Positions 14,330 through 22,560 of a DNA stretch of 47,902 bases are shown in pieces. Below the pieces are notes generated by a model. That model saw only the letters and a program-made list of their open reading frames with translations. It had not been told where the DNA came from and made no database searches. The position numbers were made by a program, and so were the translations under genes. Source of the DNA: Paraburkholderia lacunae (GTDB lineage: Bacteria; Pseudomonadota; Gammaproteobacteria; Burkholderiales; Burkholderiaceae); assembly GCF_003353175.1 (NCBI RefSeq), contig NZ_QHKS01000043.1:1-47902 (forward strand), read 5' to 3'. How positions within the stretch are numbered: position 1 is the first letter of the stretch; each line of letters opens with the position of its first letter.

Positions 14330-14893
14330 ATGAACACCGACCTCAAAAAGTGGAACCCTTTCAAATTTCTCCGCGGTTCGGGGCGCAAGCCCGATGCGGA
14401 CAGTCCGCAAAGCCCGCCGGGCAGCGAACCGTCGCGTGGTCCATGGCCTGACATTCCGCGACTTTTTTCCCGCGATCCGTGGCGTGCGATGGAGGATTTC
14501 CTTCACGATCCGTTTGCAGCCCGCGGGACGCTCGAACGATGGTTTGGCGATTTCAGCTCATCGCGTTTCCAGCCGCGCATCGACGTGGTCGACGAGGGGA
14601 AGATATTGCGCGTGACCGTCGAGCTGCCAGGCATGGAGCGGGAGGATGTGACCGTCAACGTCGAGGATGGCGCGCTGGTGTTGCGGGGCGAGAAAAAGCA
14701 GGAGGTGCATAGCGAGGAAGACGGCTGCTACCGGCTTGAGCGTGCATATGGGGCCTTCACGCGCACGATCCCGATGCCGGAAAATGCCGATCCCGAGCAC
14801 GCTCTCGCAAAGTTTGACAAGGGCGTGCTGACGTTGACCGTGCCGAAACAGGAGCCAGCACGATCCGCGAGCCGCACGATCGATATTGGCTAG
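14330..14893 (+). CDS. Hsp20/alpha-crystallin small heat-shock protein (copy 3)
   Basis: A 187-residue Hsp20 with a long, basic and proline-rich N-terminal arm (residues 1-75) before the alpha-crystallin domain at about 78-178: PRIDVVDEGKILRVTVELPGMEREDVTVNVEDGALVLRGEKKQE, then YRLERAYGAFTRTIPMPENADPEHALAKFDKGVLTLTVPK. VELPGM and GVLTLTVPK are family hallmarks. The ATG at 14330 follows GAGGAGCATACG. It is separated from copy 2 by 380 bp, so it likely has its own promoter, and it precedes tRNA-Lys. Confidence 0.92.
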   Translation: MNTDLKKWNPFKFLRGSGRKPDADSPQSPPGSEPSRGPWPDIPRLFSRDPWRAMEDFLHDPFAARGTLERWFGDFSSSRFQPRIDVVDEGKILRVTVELPGMEREDVTVNVEDGALVLRGEKKQEVHSEEDGCYRLERAYGAFTRTIPMPENADPEHALAKFDKGVLTLTVPKQEPARSASRTIDIG

Positions 14894-14938
14894 CGTTGGC
14901 AACGTTGCGCTTGCGCGGTGAATGAAGCGGCGTAGCTC

Positions 14939-15011
14939 GGGTCGTTAGCTCAGCAGGTAGAGCAGCGGACTTTTAATCCGTTGGTCACTGGTTCGAATCC
15001 AGTACGACCCA
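14939..15011 (+). tRNA. tRNA-Lys (anticodon UUU)
   Basis: A complete cloverleaf: acceptor GGGTCGT/ACGACCC, D-arm GCTC...GAGC, anticodon stem GCGGA/TCCGT with loop CTTTTAA giving anticodon TTT, T-arm ACTGG with loop TTCGAAT. Discriminator base A at 15011; CCA is not encoded. It sits at the border between the Hsp20 cluster and a frameshifted gene; tRNA genes are frequent integration sites, but no duplicated 3' end is seen nearby. Confidence 0.95.
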
Positions 15012-15051
15012 CACGTGCTAACGTTATCTGATCGCGCCGGTTCTGTAGCGA

Positions 15052-15758
15052 TTGGCACCTGCCACGTCCGCGCTGACGAAACGCGACGCCGCCGGGCGGC
15101 CACTGTTTGGCGAGCTCGTACGCCCGCTGCTTCCCGCGTTCAAGCGCTCCGTGCAACGCAAACTCGCGTATCTGCAGGCGCGCGGCGACCTCGGCCTGGG
15201 CGATCCGCTGATCGGCGACATGGTCGATGAGGCGCTGGCACGGACCTGCGAAAAGCTGACGCAGCGCCCGCGCCGGCTCGAATCCTTGCCGTGGCTCCCG
15301 CAGATCGCGATTACCGTCCTGGCTGAGGAAGCATCCCGCCAACAGACCGAGAAGGCCGCTGGGTCTCCCTGGATAGCAGGCTGCCGCCGCAGGTACAGGA
15401 ACCGAATGAACACGGTAACGACATGCTGTTCGAATACTGGCAGCCCGATGAGGTTCTCCGGCTCGAGGACGTGATGCCGGTCGCCGACGGAAGCACGCCC
15501 GAGGAGGCAGGGAGCGCACGGGCGATGCGGCAGCTCATGACGACGATTCTTGCTGACCTGCCCACATCATGGCGCCGCGCACCATTGCTCTGCCGGGTAG
15601 AAGCACTTTCGCCAGTTGCCGCGGCGCAGGTGCTCGGCACCGGCGACGATGAACTCGGGCACTGGCTCATGAACGCCGACGTCTTTCTCAAGGCCCGACT
15701 CGGCGACCTGGGGCTTGCACCCGAGGCAGCGGGCGAGCCGGCAGACTTCGTGGAATGA
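15052..15758 (+). pseudogene. Sigma-70-like (ECF-type) factor, frameshifted
   Basis: Two frames together make one protein of about 235 residues. Frame one from TTG 15052 reads LGDPLIGDMVDEALARTCEKL and LESLPWLPQIAITVLAEEASRQQ, then loses sense near 15360. A second frame resumes there (RLPPQVQEPNEHGND) and continues through MLFEYWQPDEVLRLEDVMPV and ADLPTSWRRAPLLCRVEALSPVAAAQVLGTGDDELGHWL. The last part resembles sigma region 4 (LPxxWRxALLLCxVEGLS...AAxxLG). A one-base indel around 15360-15370 separates them. It could be a true pseudogene, a programmed frameshift or an assembly error. Position beside the Hsp20 cluster suggests a stress-linked regulator. Family assignment is tentative. Confidence 0.55.
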
Positions 15759-15782
15759 AGTGCGTCCAGCGTTCGGAGCGGC

Positions 15783-16913
15783 CTACCAGCCGTAGAAACG
15801 CGGCCAGGTTTCAACTGTGCCGTCTGGACGGATGGCCTGATAGGCCGGATGCTGCGCACCGGTTGCGCACGCATGGTTGGGGAGGATGCGCAGGCGCGTC
15901 CCGATGGGAAAGCGGCTCTCGATCTCATGATCCGGTGTGCCAGATCGGGAGACAATACCGTGTTCCTGGTTCGCGCCGCTCATCATATATTCGCCCAGCA
16001 CATCGCCGTTTTCGAGGCATACGAGTCCATAGCCGAAGTCCTGCTTCTGGCGCTGTGTACCGCGGTCCCGGCTCATTGCCATCCACCCCGCATCGACGAT
16101 GGCCCAGCCTTTCTCGCTCTGGTGGCCGATCACGGTGGTCAAAACGCTCAGTGCAATCTCGGATGTCTCGGCCACGCCGACGTTATGCATGACGAGATCG
16201 AACATCACATAGACGCCTGCGCGAACTTCCGTGACGCCTTCCAGATGCTCGGCAGCCAGCGCTGTCGGCGTCGATCCGATGCTCACGACGTCACACTGCA
16301 GGCCCGCCGCCCGAAGGCGCTCAGCGGCGCGCACGCAGCCCGAGCGTTCCTGCTCGGCGATGCGGACCAGTTCTTCATGCGTGTCGTACTCGTAACTGGA
16401 GCCCGCGTGGGCAATTACACCGCCGAGGTGCATGCCGCCGGCCGAGAGCGTCGTTGCAACAGAGATGAGCGTGTCGTCGTCGGGTGCAATGCCTGAACGA
16501 TGGCCGTCCACGTCGATCTCGATCCAGACTTCGAATGATTCTTCGTGCTGCTGGCCGAAAGCGACGATGGCCTTGGCGCATGCGACGCTATCGGCGACAA
16601 TCTTCAGGGCACAGCCCTGTCGCCGCAGCGCGAGCGCCTGCGAGAGCTTCGTCGGGGCCGTGCCCACAGCGTAGACGATGTCACGGATGCCGCTTGCGAA
16701 GAACTGTTCGGCTTCCTTGAGGGTGGACACGGTAATGCCAAGTGCGCCGGCGTCCAATTGTGCCCTTACCACCTGCTCGCACTTGGTTGTTTTCACGTGC
16801 GGGCGGAAACTCACGCCGAGGGCGTTCAAACGTTGCTGCATCCGTTCGATGTTGTGGTTCATGCGCTCGACATCGATCAATGCTGCGGGCGTGTTCAACG
16901 ACTGCAATCTCAT
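15783..16913 (-). CDS. DSD1-family PLP-dependent enzyme (D-threonine aldolase/D-serine dehydratase-like)
   Basis: A 376-residue fold-type III PLP enzyme. The N-terminal alanine-racemase-like barrel has the PLP lysine in RPHVKTTK near residue 42, GTAPTKLSQA and EIDVDGHRSGI, and GGVIAHAGSSYEY. The C-terminal domain ends with LPNHACATGAQH, the metal-binding His/Cys pair of the DSD1/D-threonine aldolase family (Zn or Mn). The ATG at 16913 follows AAGGAGCCGCAG. It would cleave or dehydrate a D-3-hydroxy amino acid such as D-threonine, D-serine or threo-3-hydroxyaspartate, giving glycine and aldehyde or a 2-keto acid via an enamine/imine. The RidA gene nearby fits that chemistry. A GTTAA-containing motif lies upstream at 17012-17043. 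Confidence 0.85.
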   Translation of the reverse strand: MRLQSLNTPAALIDVERMNHNIERMQQRLNALGVSFRPHVKTTKCEQVVRAQLDAGALGITVSTLKEAEQFFASGIRDIVYAVGTAPTKLSQALALRRQGCALKIVADSVACAKAIVAFGQQHEESFEVWIEIDVDGHRSGIAPDDDTLISVATTLSAGGMHLGGVIAHAGSSYEYDTHEELVRIAEQERSGCVRAAERLRAAGLQCDVVSIGSTPTALAAEHLEGVTEVRAGVYVMFDLVMHNVGVAETSEIALSVLTTVIGHQSEKGWAIVDAGWMAMSRDRGTQRQKQDFGYGLVCLENGDVLGEYMMSGANQEHGIVSRSGTPDHEIESRFPIGTRLRILPNHACATGAQHPAYQAIRPDGTVETWPRFYGW

Positions 16914-17029
16914 CTGCGGCTCCTTGCGATTCTTCGCGCGATTGGTGTCTCGGTGTCGGCACGGTACCGTGCGTAAACAATCGCCACTATAGGAGTTCGC
17001 TGCGAGCCTGTGTTTAACCGAGGATAAAG

Positions 17030-17043
17030 CGACCGTTAAGCCA
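17030..17043. promoter_or_regulatory. Repeated motif CGACCGTTAAGCCA upstream of DSD1-type gene
   Basis: The 14-mer recurs with one mismatch at 19799-19812 before the first DAO-type oxidoreductase of the island. A TTTAAC at 17012-17017 forms an inverted pair with the GTTAA here (16-base spacer). Candidate operator half-sites of the neighbouring LysR protein. Confidence 0.35.
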
Positions 17044-17057
17044 CATTGAATGTCAAG

Positions 17058-17978
17058 TCAATTGCGCCAGGGTGTGGGGCTAAAGGCTTGCTTTGCGGCG
17101 TCGAGAAAGACGCGCTGGCGAATTGTTAGGCCCTGACGCGTGGGCGTCAGCGCCATTACCGGCGCGGGCTCGAGGCGCCATGCGGGCAACACGCGCTTCA
17201 GCTTTCCCTCGGCGATCAGCCGTGCGGCATCCCATTCGGATCGCTCGACAATGCCCAGGCCGTCCACCGCCCAGTCAGTGACCACGGTGCCGTCGTTCGA
17301 CGACAGGGCGCTGTTCAGCCGGACCGTGACGGCTTTGCTTACGCGCTTTCCCGCCGCATCCTGTTGAGTGAAACGCAGGCGAGTCACGTCTTCGTCGTTC
17401 TCTCGCAAACTCAGGAATTCGTACCGTGTGAGCTGGGATGGATGCTCCAGCTTCGACAGGCGACGCGCAAGGGCCGGGCTTGCGCACAGGAAACGGTCGT
17501 TCGGGGCGAGGTAATGTCCTATCCAGGAGGACCCTTTGACGTTGCCGATCGATACGACCGCGTCGGCGCCCGACGCTGCCCTGAGCGGGCTTTCCGACAG
17601 GATGAGCGAAATCGCAAGACTTGGGTGGGAGAGATGCAGATCGCGGACCAGCGGTGCGACATATGCGCGGCCAAACCCGAACGGTGCCACGACGCGCAAA
17701 TGGCCGCTTACACCGTGCGACTCTCCAGAGACGCGGGAAGGAACCGACTCTATGCGTTCCAGGATCTCAATCGCTTCCTGAACAAGGTGCTGGCCCTCGT
17801 TGGTGAGTGAAATGCCTCTGGCCGCGCGCGTCACGAGGCGAAGCCCTAACCGTTCTTCTATGCGCTGAAGGCGTACCGTGACTGCAGGCGGCGTGAGATC
17901 CAATAGCCTTGCGGCAGCGGCAAGGGATTGTGACGCGCCCAGCGCACGGAACAGCTGCATGTCTTCCAGTTGTAGCAT
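17058..17978 (-). CDS. LysR-type transcriptional regulator
   Basis: A 306-residue LysR protein divergent from the RidA gene. Winged helix at residues about 6-65 (MQLFRALGASQSLAAAARLL, PPAVTVRLQRIEERLGLRLVTRAARGISLT), effector domain from about residue 95 (HLRVVAPFGFGRAYVAPLVRDL). The start at 17978 (MLQLEDM) matches the usual LysR beginning; 15 more codons are open upstream but have no better ribosome site. The region in front holds the 18-bp inverted repeat at 17999-18016. Given its place between the DSD1-type and RidA genes, it likely controls these and possibly other genes of the amino-acid island. Confidence 0.9.
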   Translation of the reverse strand: MLQLEDMQLFRALGASQSLAAAARLLDLTPPAVTVRLQRIEERLGLRLVTRAARGISLTNEGQHLVQEAIEILERIESVPSRVSGESHGVSGHLRVVAPFGFGRAYVAPLVRDLHLSHPSLAISLILSESPLRAASGADAVVSIGNVKGSSWIGHYLAPNDRFLCASPALARRLSKLEHPSQLTRYEFLSLRENDEDVTRLRFTQQDAAGKRVSKAVTVRLNSALSSNDGTVVTDWAVDGLGIVERSEWDAARLIAEGKLKRVLPAWRLEPAPVMALTPTRQGLTIRQRVFLDAAKQAFSPTPWRN

Positions 17979-17998
17979 TAAGCAATCTTTAACGGGAG

Positions 17999-18016
17999 GT
18001 TTATTGGATATTAAAC
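17999..18016. promoter_or_regulatory. LysR-box candidate between LysR and RidA genes
   Basis: GTTTATTGGATATTAAAC: perfect 5-bp arms GTTTA/TAAAC spaced by 8 bases, in the divergent intergenic region where LysR proteins normally bind (T-N11-A type dyad). Confidence 0.45.
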
Positions 18017-18178
18017 ACGACAAAAAGATTTTTTTCTATAGTTCCCGCATGGATTTGGCAACTTGCGGTCGGCCCGCGATGCTGCGGGAGCGCTGGCACG
18101 GACTCAACAAAACCCGATAGCTCCCTGACTGCGTCGGAGCATTGCTCGACGAGGTTCTTTCTACCCGGAGTGGTCGTC

Positions 18179-18583
18179 ATGGATCAGTATCAGAACGGCG
18201 CGCAGTTCCCTCAGACGATAAATCCCGCTGGGCTGGCAACGCCGGGGGGGCACTATAGCCACGTTTCGATCGCAAATGGCCTGATTTTTGTGTCTGGTCA
18301 ACTTCCAATCGACGCGGGCGGCGCAAAGCTCACGGACCGGCCTTTTGAAGCCCAGGCCAGGCAGGTGTTGGCAAATCTGGGCTCCGCGCTTGCCGGTGCG
18401 GGCAGCGATGTCAAGAAACTGATCCAGGTCCGTGTCTATATCGTTGATGTCGCGCATTGGGCGAGTTTCAACGAAATCTACGCGCGTTGGGCCGGCGATG
18501 CGAGACCCGCTCGCGCCGTTGTGCCGGTTCCAGCGCTCCACTTCGGTCTGAAGATCGAGATCGAAGCGGTCGCATTGGTATAG
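18179..18583 (+). CDS. RidA-family (YjgF/UK114) imine deaminase
   Basis: A 134-residue RidA-family protein, normal length. Visible signatures are GLIFVSGQLPID near residue 35, EAQARQVLANLGSALAGAGSD and the C-terminal stretch RPARAVVPVPALHFGLKIEIEAVAL, with the conserved Arg (RPAR) and Glu (IEIEAVA) that bind and activate water for imine hydrolysis. RidA proteins clear 2-aminoacrylate and related imines from PLP-dehydratases and from amino-acid oxidases. Its neighbours, a DSD1-type PLP enzyme and several DAO-type oxidoreductases, make exactly such imines. The ATG at 18179 follows GGAG at 18167; the frame reaches a GTG at 18170 inside that ribosome site. Confidence 0.9.
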   Translation: MDQYQNGAQFPQTINPAGLATPGGHYSHVSIANGLIFVSGQLPIDAGGAKLTDRPFEAQARQVLANLGSALAGAGSDVKKLIQVRVYIVDVAHWASFNEIYARWAGDARPARAVVPVPALHFGLKIEIEAVALV

Positions 18584-18815
18584 CGTAACCAGTGCGGATT
18601 CGCGATGGCGCCGACGCGTCGCGCTTGGCGCTTTAAGCAGCGGGCGCGACCGGATGAAACCGTTGACATCAGGGCCGTGCTAGCCTGGCGCTTTGTGGGC
18701 GTTAAAGGCGCAACCGTGGCGTCAGCCCGCAAGGGTGGGCGCCAGGATTGCTTCTTTGATCGGGTGAGTCATCCATTCTCGCGGAATGGATGGGTAATAG
18801 ACTGGCAAATTTGGT

Positions 18816-19730
18816 ATGGACAGCTTAATGAAACAGGAATCCGTTGTGAACGTTCCTTCCTCAACGACTAGCCTTCGGTATCGAACGTTCACCTCGGCCG
18901 ATATACCGGCAGCTCACGCCCTTTCAATGGCGCTCAACTGGCCATATAGACCGGAAGACTGGCAATTTTCCGCTGACTCGGCGACAGGGTTCCTGGCTGA
19001 AGAAAGTGGTGTCGTGATTGGTACGGCGCTGTGCTGGAAATTCGGAACGGATCGCGCTTCTCTCGGTCACGTGATTGTGTCATCCGGGCACCAGGGGCGG
19101 GGCATCGGCCGTAAGCTGATGGAAGCCGTCCTTGAAGAGCTGGGGCCGCGCATCACTTTCCTGCATGCGACGCCAGCCGGTCTGCCGCTCTACGAAAAGC
19201 TAGGTTTTAACGTGTGTGGATCGTTGGAACAATATCAAGGGACCGTCAGCAAGACTTTCCCGGTCGCGTTGCTCGACGGCGAGCGACTGCGGTCGGGCAC
19301 GCCTGCCGACTTTCCTGACCTCATTGCACTGGCTTCGCGCGCTTCCGGGCTGGAGCGCGACGGAATTTTGTCGGCATTGCTGAAGCTTGGGGAGAGCGTA
19401 GTGCTCGAACGTGAGGGCGAAATTGTCGGATTCTCGGTGCTCCGCCGCTTTGGCCGGGGTCATGTGATCGGCCCGGTGGTCGCACTGCGTTCGCGTGACG
19501 ACGTTCGTGCGAGGGCGCTGGCCGGCTATTGGCTGAGCCGACGAGAGGGGGAATTCGTCCGTATTGACGTCCCCTGGGGAACGAGTTTGACCGACTGGCT
19601 AAGCGGACAGGGATTGAAGCGTGTGGACACCGTCTCCAAGATGGTTCGCAATGCGCCCGCCGGTGCACACCGGGGCGCACCCGATCCGGTTTGCCGGGTG
19701 TACGGACTTATCAGTCAGGCCATGTTCTAG
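18816..19730 (+). CDS. GNAT-family N-acetyltransferase, two-domain
   Basis: A 304-residue protein (if started at 18816). Residues about 20-155 are a GNAT fold with the acetyl-CoA loop GHQGRGIGRKLMEAV near residue 93 and the LYEKLGF signature near 130. The second half (about 160-290) is the GNAT-like companion domain found in two-domain acetyltransferases (SVVLEREGEIVGFSVLRRFGRGHVIGPVV). The start is unclear: ATG 18816, ATG 18828 and GTG 18846 all lack a strong ribosome site; GTG 18846 has AGGAA upstream. It may acetylate an amino-acid-like substrate or an intermediate of the island, but nothing in the sequence fixes the substrate. Confidence 0.8.
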   Translation: MDSLMKQESVVNVPSSTTSLRYRTFTSADIPAAHALSMALNWPYRPEDWQFSADSATGFLAEESGVVIGTALCWKFGTDRASLGHVIVSSGHQGRGIGRKLMEAVLEELGPRITFLHATPAGLPLYEKLGFNVCGSLEQYQGTVSKTFPVALLDGERLRSGTPADFPDLIALASRASGLERDGILSALLKLGESVVLEREGEIVGFSVLRRFGRGHVIGPVVALRSRDDVRARALAGYWLSRREGEFVRIDVPWGTSLTDWLSGQGLKRVDTVSKMVRNAPAGAHRGAPDPVCRVYGLISQAMF

Positions 19731-19798
19731 GTCTCACTACGAGCAGCGAATTCTTCCGCCAAACGTTGAGATGTGCCGGATTGCGGCGTCGCACAATC

Positions 19799-19830
19799 CG
19801 ACCATTAAGCCAGCCTTAACGACGGCTTAA
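19799..19830. promoter_or_regulatory. Inverted repeat upstream of DAO-type oxidoreductase
   Basis: TTAAGCC at 19805-19811 and GGCTTAA at 19824-19830 are perfect arms with a 12-base spacer that itself contains CCTTAAC. The left arm belongs to CGACCATTAAGCCA, near-identical to the motif at 17030-17043. Likely operator, about 90 bp before the start at 19921. Confidence 0.45.
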
Positions 19831-19920
19831 CTGTTCTCTCAGCAAGGCGAGCTTCAGGCGATCGATAATTCCTGACATACGATGCAGCACAGAACAGACC
19901 CCGGGAAGGAGCTTCCGAAG

Positions 19921-21246
19921 ATGCGCGTACCGTTGATCCGTATTGATACCACACCGACGCTACCGCGAAGTGCTGATGTCGTCGTGATAGGCGCGGGCAT
20001 CGTTGGTGTGTTTACCGCATGGTTTCTGGCGAAGCGGGGCGTGAAAGTCGCTCTCATCGAAAAAGGCCTGGTCGGCGCGGAGCAGTCCAGCCGGAACTGG
20101 GGTTGGTGCCGGCAGCAGAACCGCGATGCACGCGAATTGCCCATCGCGACCGAGAGCCTGCGGCTGTGGGAGCAGTTCGAAGCCGAGTCCGGCGAGACCA
20201 CGGGCTTTCGTCGCAGCGGCCTTCTTTACCTGAGCAACGACGACGGCGAACTCGACACCTGGACGCGCTGGTGCGAATTTGCGCGCACGGCGGGCGTCAG
20301 GACTGAGGTGCTCGGCAGCAAACAGGCTACTGAGAGGGCCACCGTGACGGGACGCAACTGGAAGGGCGGGGTGTTCGCACCGACCGACGGCATTGCCGAC
20401 CCGGCGAGCGCCGCGCCGGCCGTCGCTCGCAGCGTCATGAAACTGGGGGGGACGATTCACCAGAACTGCGCGGCACGCGGCATCGAGACCTCGGGCGGGC
20501 GGGTCAGCGGTGTCGTGACCGAGCATGGCACGATCCGCACGACGACCGTGGTGCTGGCGGGCGGCGCATGGGCTTCGACATTCTGCCGGCAACTGGGTAT
20601 CCGTCTGCCGCAGGCAACGATTCGCTCATCGTTGATGTCAGTTTCGCTGCCACGAGGCAGGTTGCCCGACGCGCTTCATACGTCGGCGATCACCGTCACG
20701 CGACGCGGTGACGACACGTATACGCTCGCGATCAGCGGTTTGGGGAAGCTGGACCCGACGTTGCAAAAACTGCGCTACGCCAGGGACTTCATTCCTATGT
20801 TTGGACGCCGATGGCGCAGCCTGAGTCCAGGCAATCTGGAAGGCGTGCGTTCTGGTCACGAAGGAATGCGGCACTGGCGACTCGACGAGCCCACGCCGAT
20901 GGAAAAGATGCGCGTGCTGGACCCTTGTGTCGATGAAGCCACGCTCAGGGAAATCCGCAAGCGGGCGATCGAGCTGTGTCCAGCGATCGGAGAAAGTCGG
21001 GTTGCCGCATCGTGGGCGGGCTACATTGACACGACACCGGACGGCGTTCCCGCCATCGGCGAAGCAAAGGAACTGCCTGGCTTCGTGCTGGCCGCAGGTC
21101 TGAGTGGTCACGGTTTCGGTATCGGGCCAGGATGCGGCCATCTCGTTGCGGATCTGGTTACCGGTGTGCGGCCTATCGTCGATCCCGAACCCTACCGTCC
21201 TGCGCGACTGAACGAATCGGTGCGCGGAAAGGTTGCCGACTTTTAA
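19921..21246 (+). CDS. FAD-dependent oxidoreductase, DAO family (copy 1)
   Basis: A 441-residue flavoprotein of the D-amino-acid/sarcosine oxidase (DAO) superfamily. The FAD site is ADVVVIGAGIVGVFTAWFLAKRGVKVALIEKG near residue 20, with the second glycine-rich motif VVLAGGAWASTFCRQLG near 215 and a C-terminal SGHGFGIGPG flavin loop. The start at 19921 follows AAGGAG and aligns with the second copy at 35977; 13 codons upstream are open too. Copy 2 is the same length and clearly a paralogue (long shared blocks such as GAEQSSRNWGWCRQQNRDARELP, split here by one residue change or none). It likely oxidises an N-substituted or D-amino acid. It heads a run of five same-strand catabolic genes. Confidence 0.9.
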   Translation: MRVPLIRIDTTPTLPRSADVVVIGAGIVGVFTAWFLAKRGVKVALIEKGLVGAEQSSRNWGWCRQQNRDARELPIATESLRLWEQFEAESGETTGFRRSGLLYLSNDDGELDTWTRWCEFARTAGVRTEVLGSKQATERATVTGRNWKGGVFAPTDGIADPASAAPAVARSVMKLGGTIHQNCAARGIETSGGRVSGVVTEHGTIRTTTVVLAGGAWASTFCRQLGIRLPQATIRSSLMSVSLPRGRLPDALHTSAITVTRRGDDTYTLAISGLGKLDPTLQKLRYARDFIPMFGRRWRSLSPGNLEGVRSGHEGMRHWRLDEPTPMEKMRVLDPCVDEATLREIRKRAIELCPAIGESRVAASWAGYIDTTPDGVPAIGEAKELPGFVLAAGLSGHGFGIGPGCGHLVADLVTGVRPIVDPEPYRPARLNESVRGKVADF

Positions 21247-21282
21247 GACCAGTTTTTGGCGCTTGCGCGCTTGGAGTTTGTA

Positions 21283-22560
21283 ATGCATCTCAGTTCTTAC
21301 TGGCTGGATACGTCGGAGCCATTCGTTAGCAGCTCGCCCGAAGTGCCCGATGGAAGTTGCGACGTAGTCGTGGTTGGTGCCGGTATAACGGGCACGGCGG
21401 CGGCATTGGCGCTTGCCAAAAAGGGCGCACGTGTCATCGTCTGCGAAGCAGGAACCGTGGGCCAGGCGGCGTCGGGACGCAATGGCGGCATGTGCAACAA
21501 CGGCTTCGCGCAGGATTACGCTTCACTGTCGCAGCGCATCGGCACGGAATTGGCCAACCGGCTATATCTGGCGTTTGACGCGGGTGTCGATACAGTCGAG
21601 CGGCTGGTCAGGGAAGAGTCGATCGATTGCGATTTTGTCCGCAGGGGAAAACTCAAGCTCGCGGCGAAGCCGGAGCACTTCGACAAGCTTGCGCGAAGTC
21701 AGGCGTTGCTTGCCGCGAGCGTGGACCCTGATACGCGCCTTGTGACGAAGGCAGAGCTTCGTGACGAGATCGGCTCGGACCGTTATCACGGCGGGTTGAT
21801 CTTTCAGAAGAGTGCCGGGATGCACGTCGGTCGCTATGTCCGTGGTCTCGCGAAAGCTGCGCAAGCGCGTGGAGCGCAAATCATGGAGCGTGCGCCGGTC
21901 CTCGGGTTACGGAGGGAATCCCGGGGCGCATATGTCGTCCGAACGCCGCGTGGAGAGATCCGCACGCCGCAGGTGCTTCTGGCGAGCGGCATCTCGCAGG
22001 TGGGACCGTTCGGCTGGATCCGGCGCAGGATCGTGCCGGTTGGGGCGTTCATTATCGTCACCGAGCCCTTGCCGCTGGAACAGCTCGACCGGTTGCTGCC
22101 AACCCGCCGGATGGCCACCGACACCAAAAACTTCGTCAACTTCTTTCGTGTCACGCCCGACAACCGGATGCTGTTTGGCGGGCGTGCGCGCTTCGCGACG
22201 TCGAACCCCAGCTCGGACGAAAAAAGTGGCCTGATCTTGCGACAGCAGATGGCCACCGTGTTTCCCGAACTGGCCAACGTGCGCATCGACTATTGCTGGG
22301 GCGGCATGGTTGACATGACGGCCAACCGCCTGCCGCGCGCGGGCGAGCGAGACGGTGTCTACTACTCGATGGGCTATAGCGGCCACGGCACTCACATGGC
22401 CACGCTGATGGGCACGCTGATGGCAGAGATCATGGACGGACGCGCCGATCTCAATCCATGGAAAGACTTCGATTGGCCTGCTATCCCGGGTCACTTTGGC
22501 AAGCCATGGTTTTTGCCCTTCGTGGGCGCGTGGTACCGACTCAAGGACACGCTGCAATGA
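21283..22560 (+). CDS. FAD-dependent oxidoreductase, PuuB-like DAO family
   Basis: A 425-residue flavoprotein whose N-terminus has the DAO-type FAD motif VVVGAGITGTAAALALAKKGARVIVCEAG followed by ASGRNGGMCNNGF, the GRNGG loop typical of gamma-glutamylputrescine oxidase (PuuB) and similar amine oxidases. C-terminal WGGMVDMTANRLPRAGERDGVYYSMGYSGHGTHMATLMG is the flavin and substrate closing segment. The ATG at 21283 follows TTGGAG. It is 36 bp after copy 1 of the DAO gene and overlaps the aldehyde dehydrogenase gene by ATGA. The pairing with an aldehyde dehydrogenase suggests amine or N-alkyl oxidation to an aldehyde, then to an acid. Confidence 0.9.
   Translation: MHLSSYWLDTSEPFVSSSPEVPDGSCDVVVVGAGITGTAAALALAKKGARVIVCEAGTVGQAASGRNGGMCNNGFAQDYASLSQRIGTELANRLYLAFDAGVDTVERLVREESIDCDFVRRGKLKLAAKPEHFDKLARSQALLAASVDPDTRLVTKAELRDEIGSDRYHGGLIFQKSAGMHVGRYVRGLAKAAQARGAQIMERAPVLGLRRESRGAYVVRTPRGEIRTPQVLLASGISQVGPFGWIRRRIVPVGAFIIVTEPLPLEQLDRLLPTRRMATDTKNFVNFFRVTPDNRMLFGGRARFATSNPSSDEKSGLILRQQMATVFPELANVRIDYCWGGMVDMTANRLPRAGERDGVYYSMGYSGHGTHMATLMGTLMAEIMDGRADLNPWKDFDWPAIPGHFGKPWFLPFVGAWYRLKDTLQ

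Noticed and set aside
14939..15011. tRNA-Lys as an island attachment site
   Set aside because: No integrase gene and no second copy of the tRNA 3' end was found in the window.
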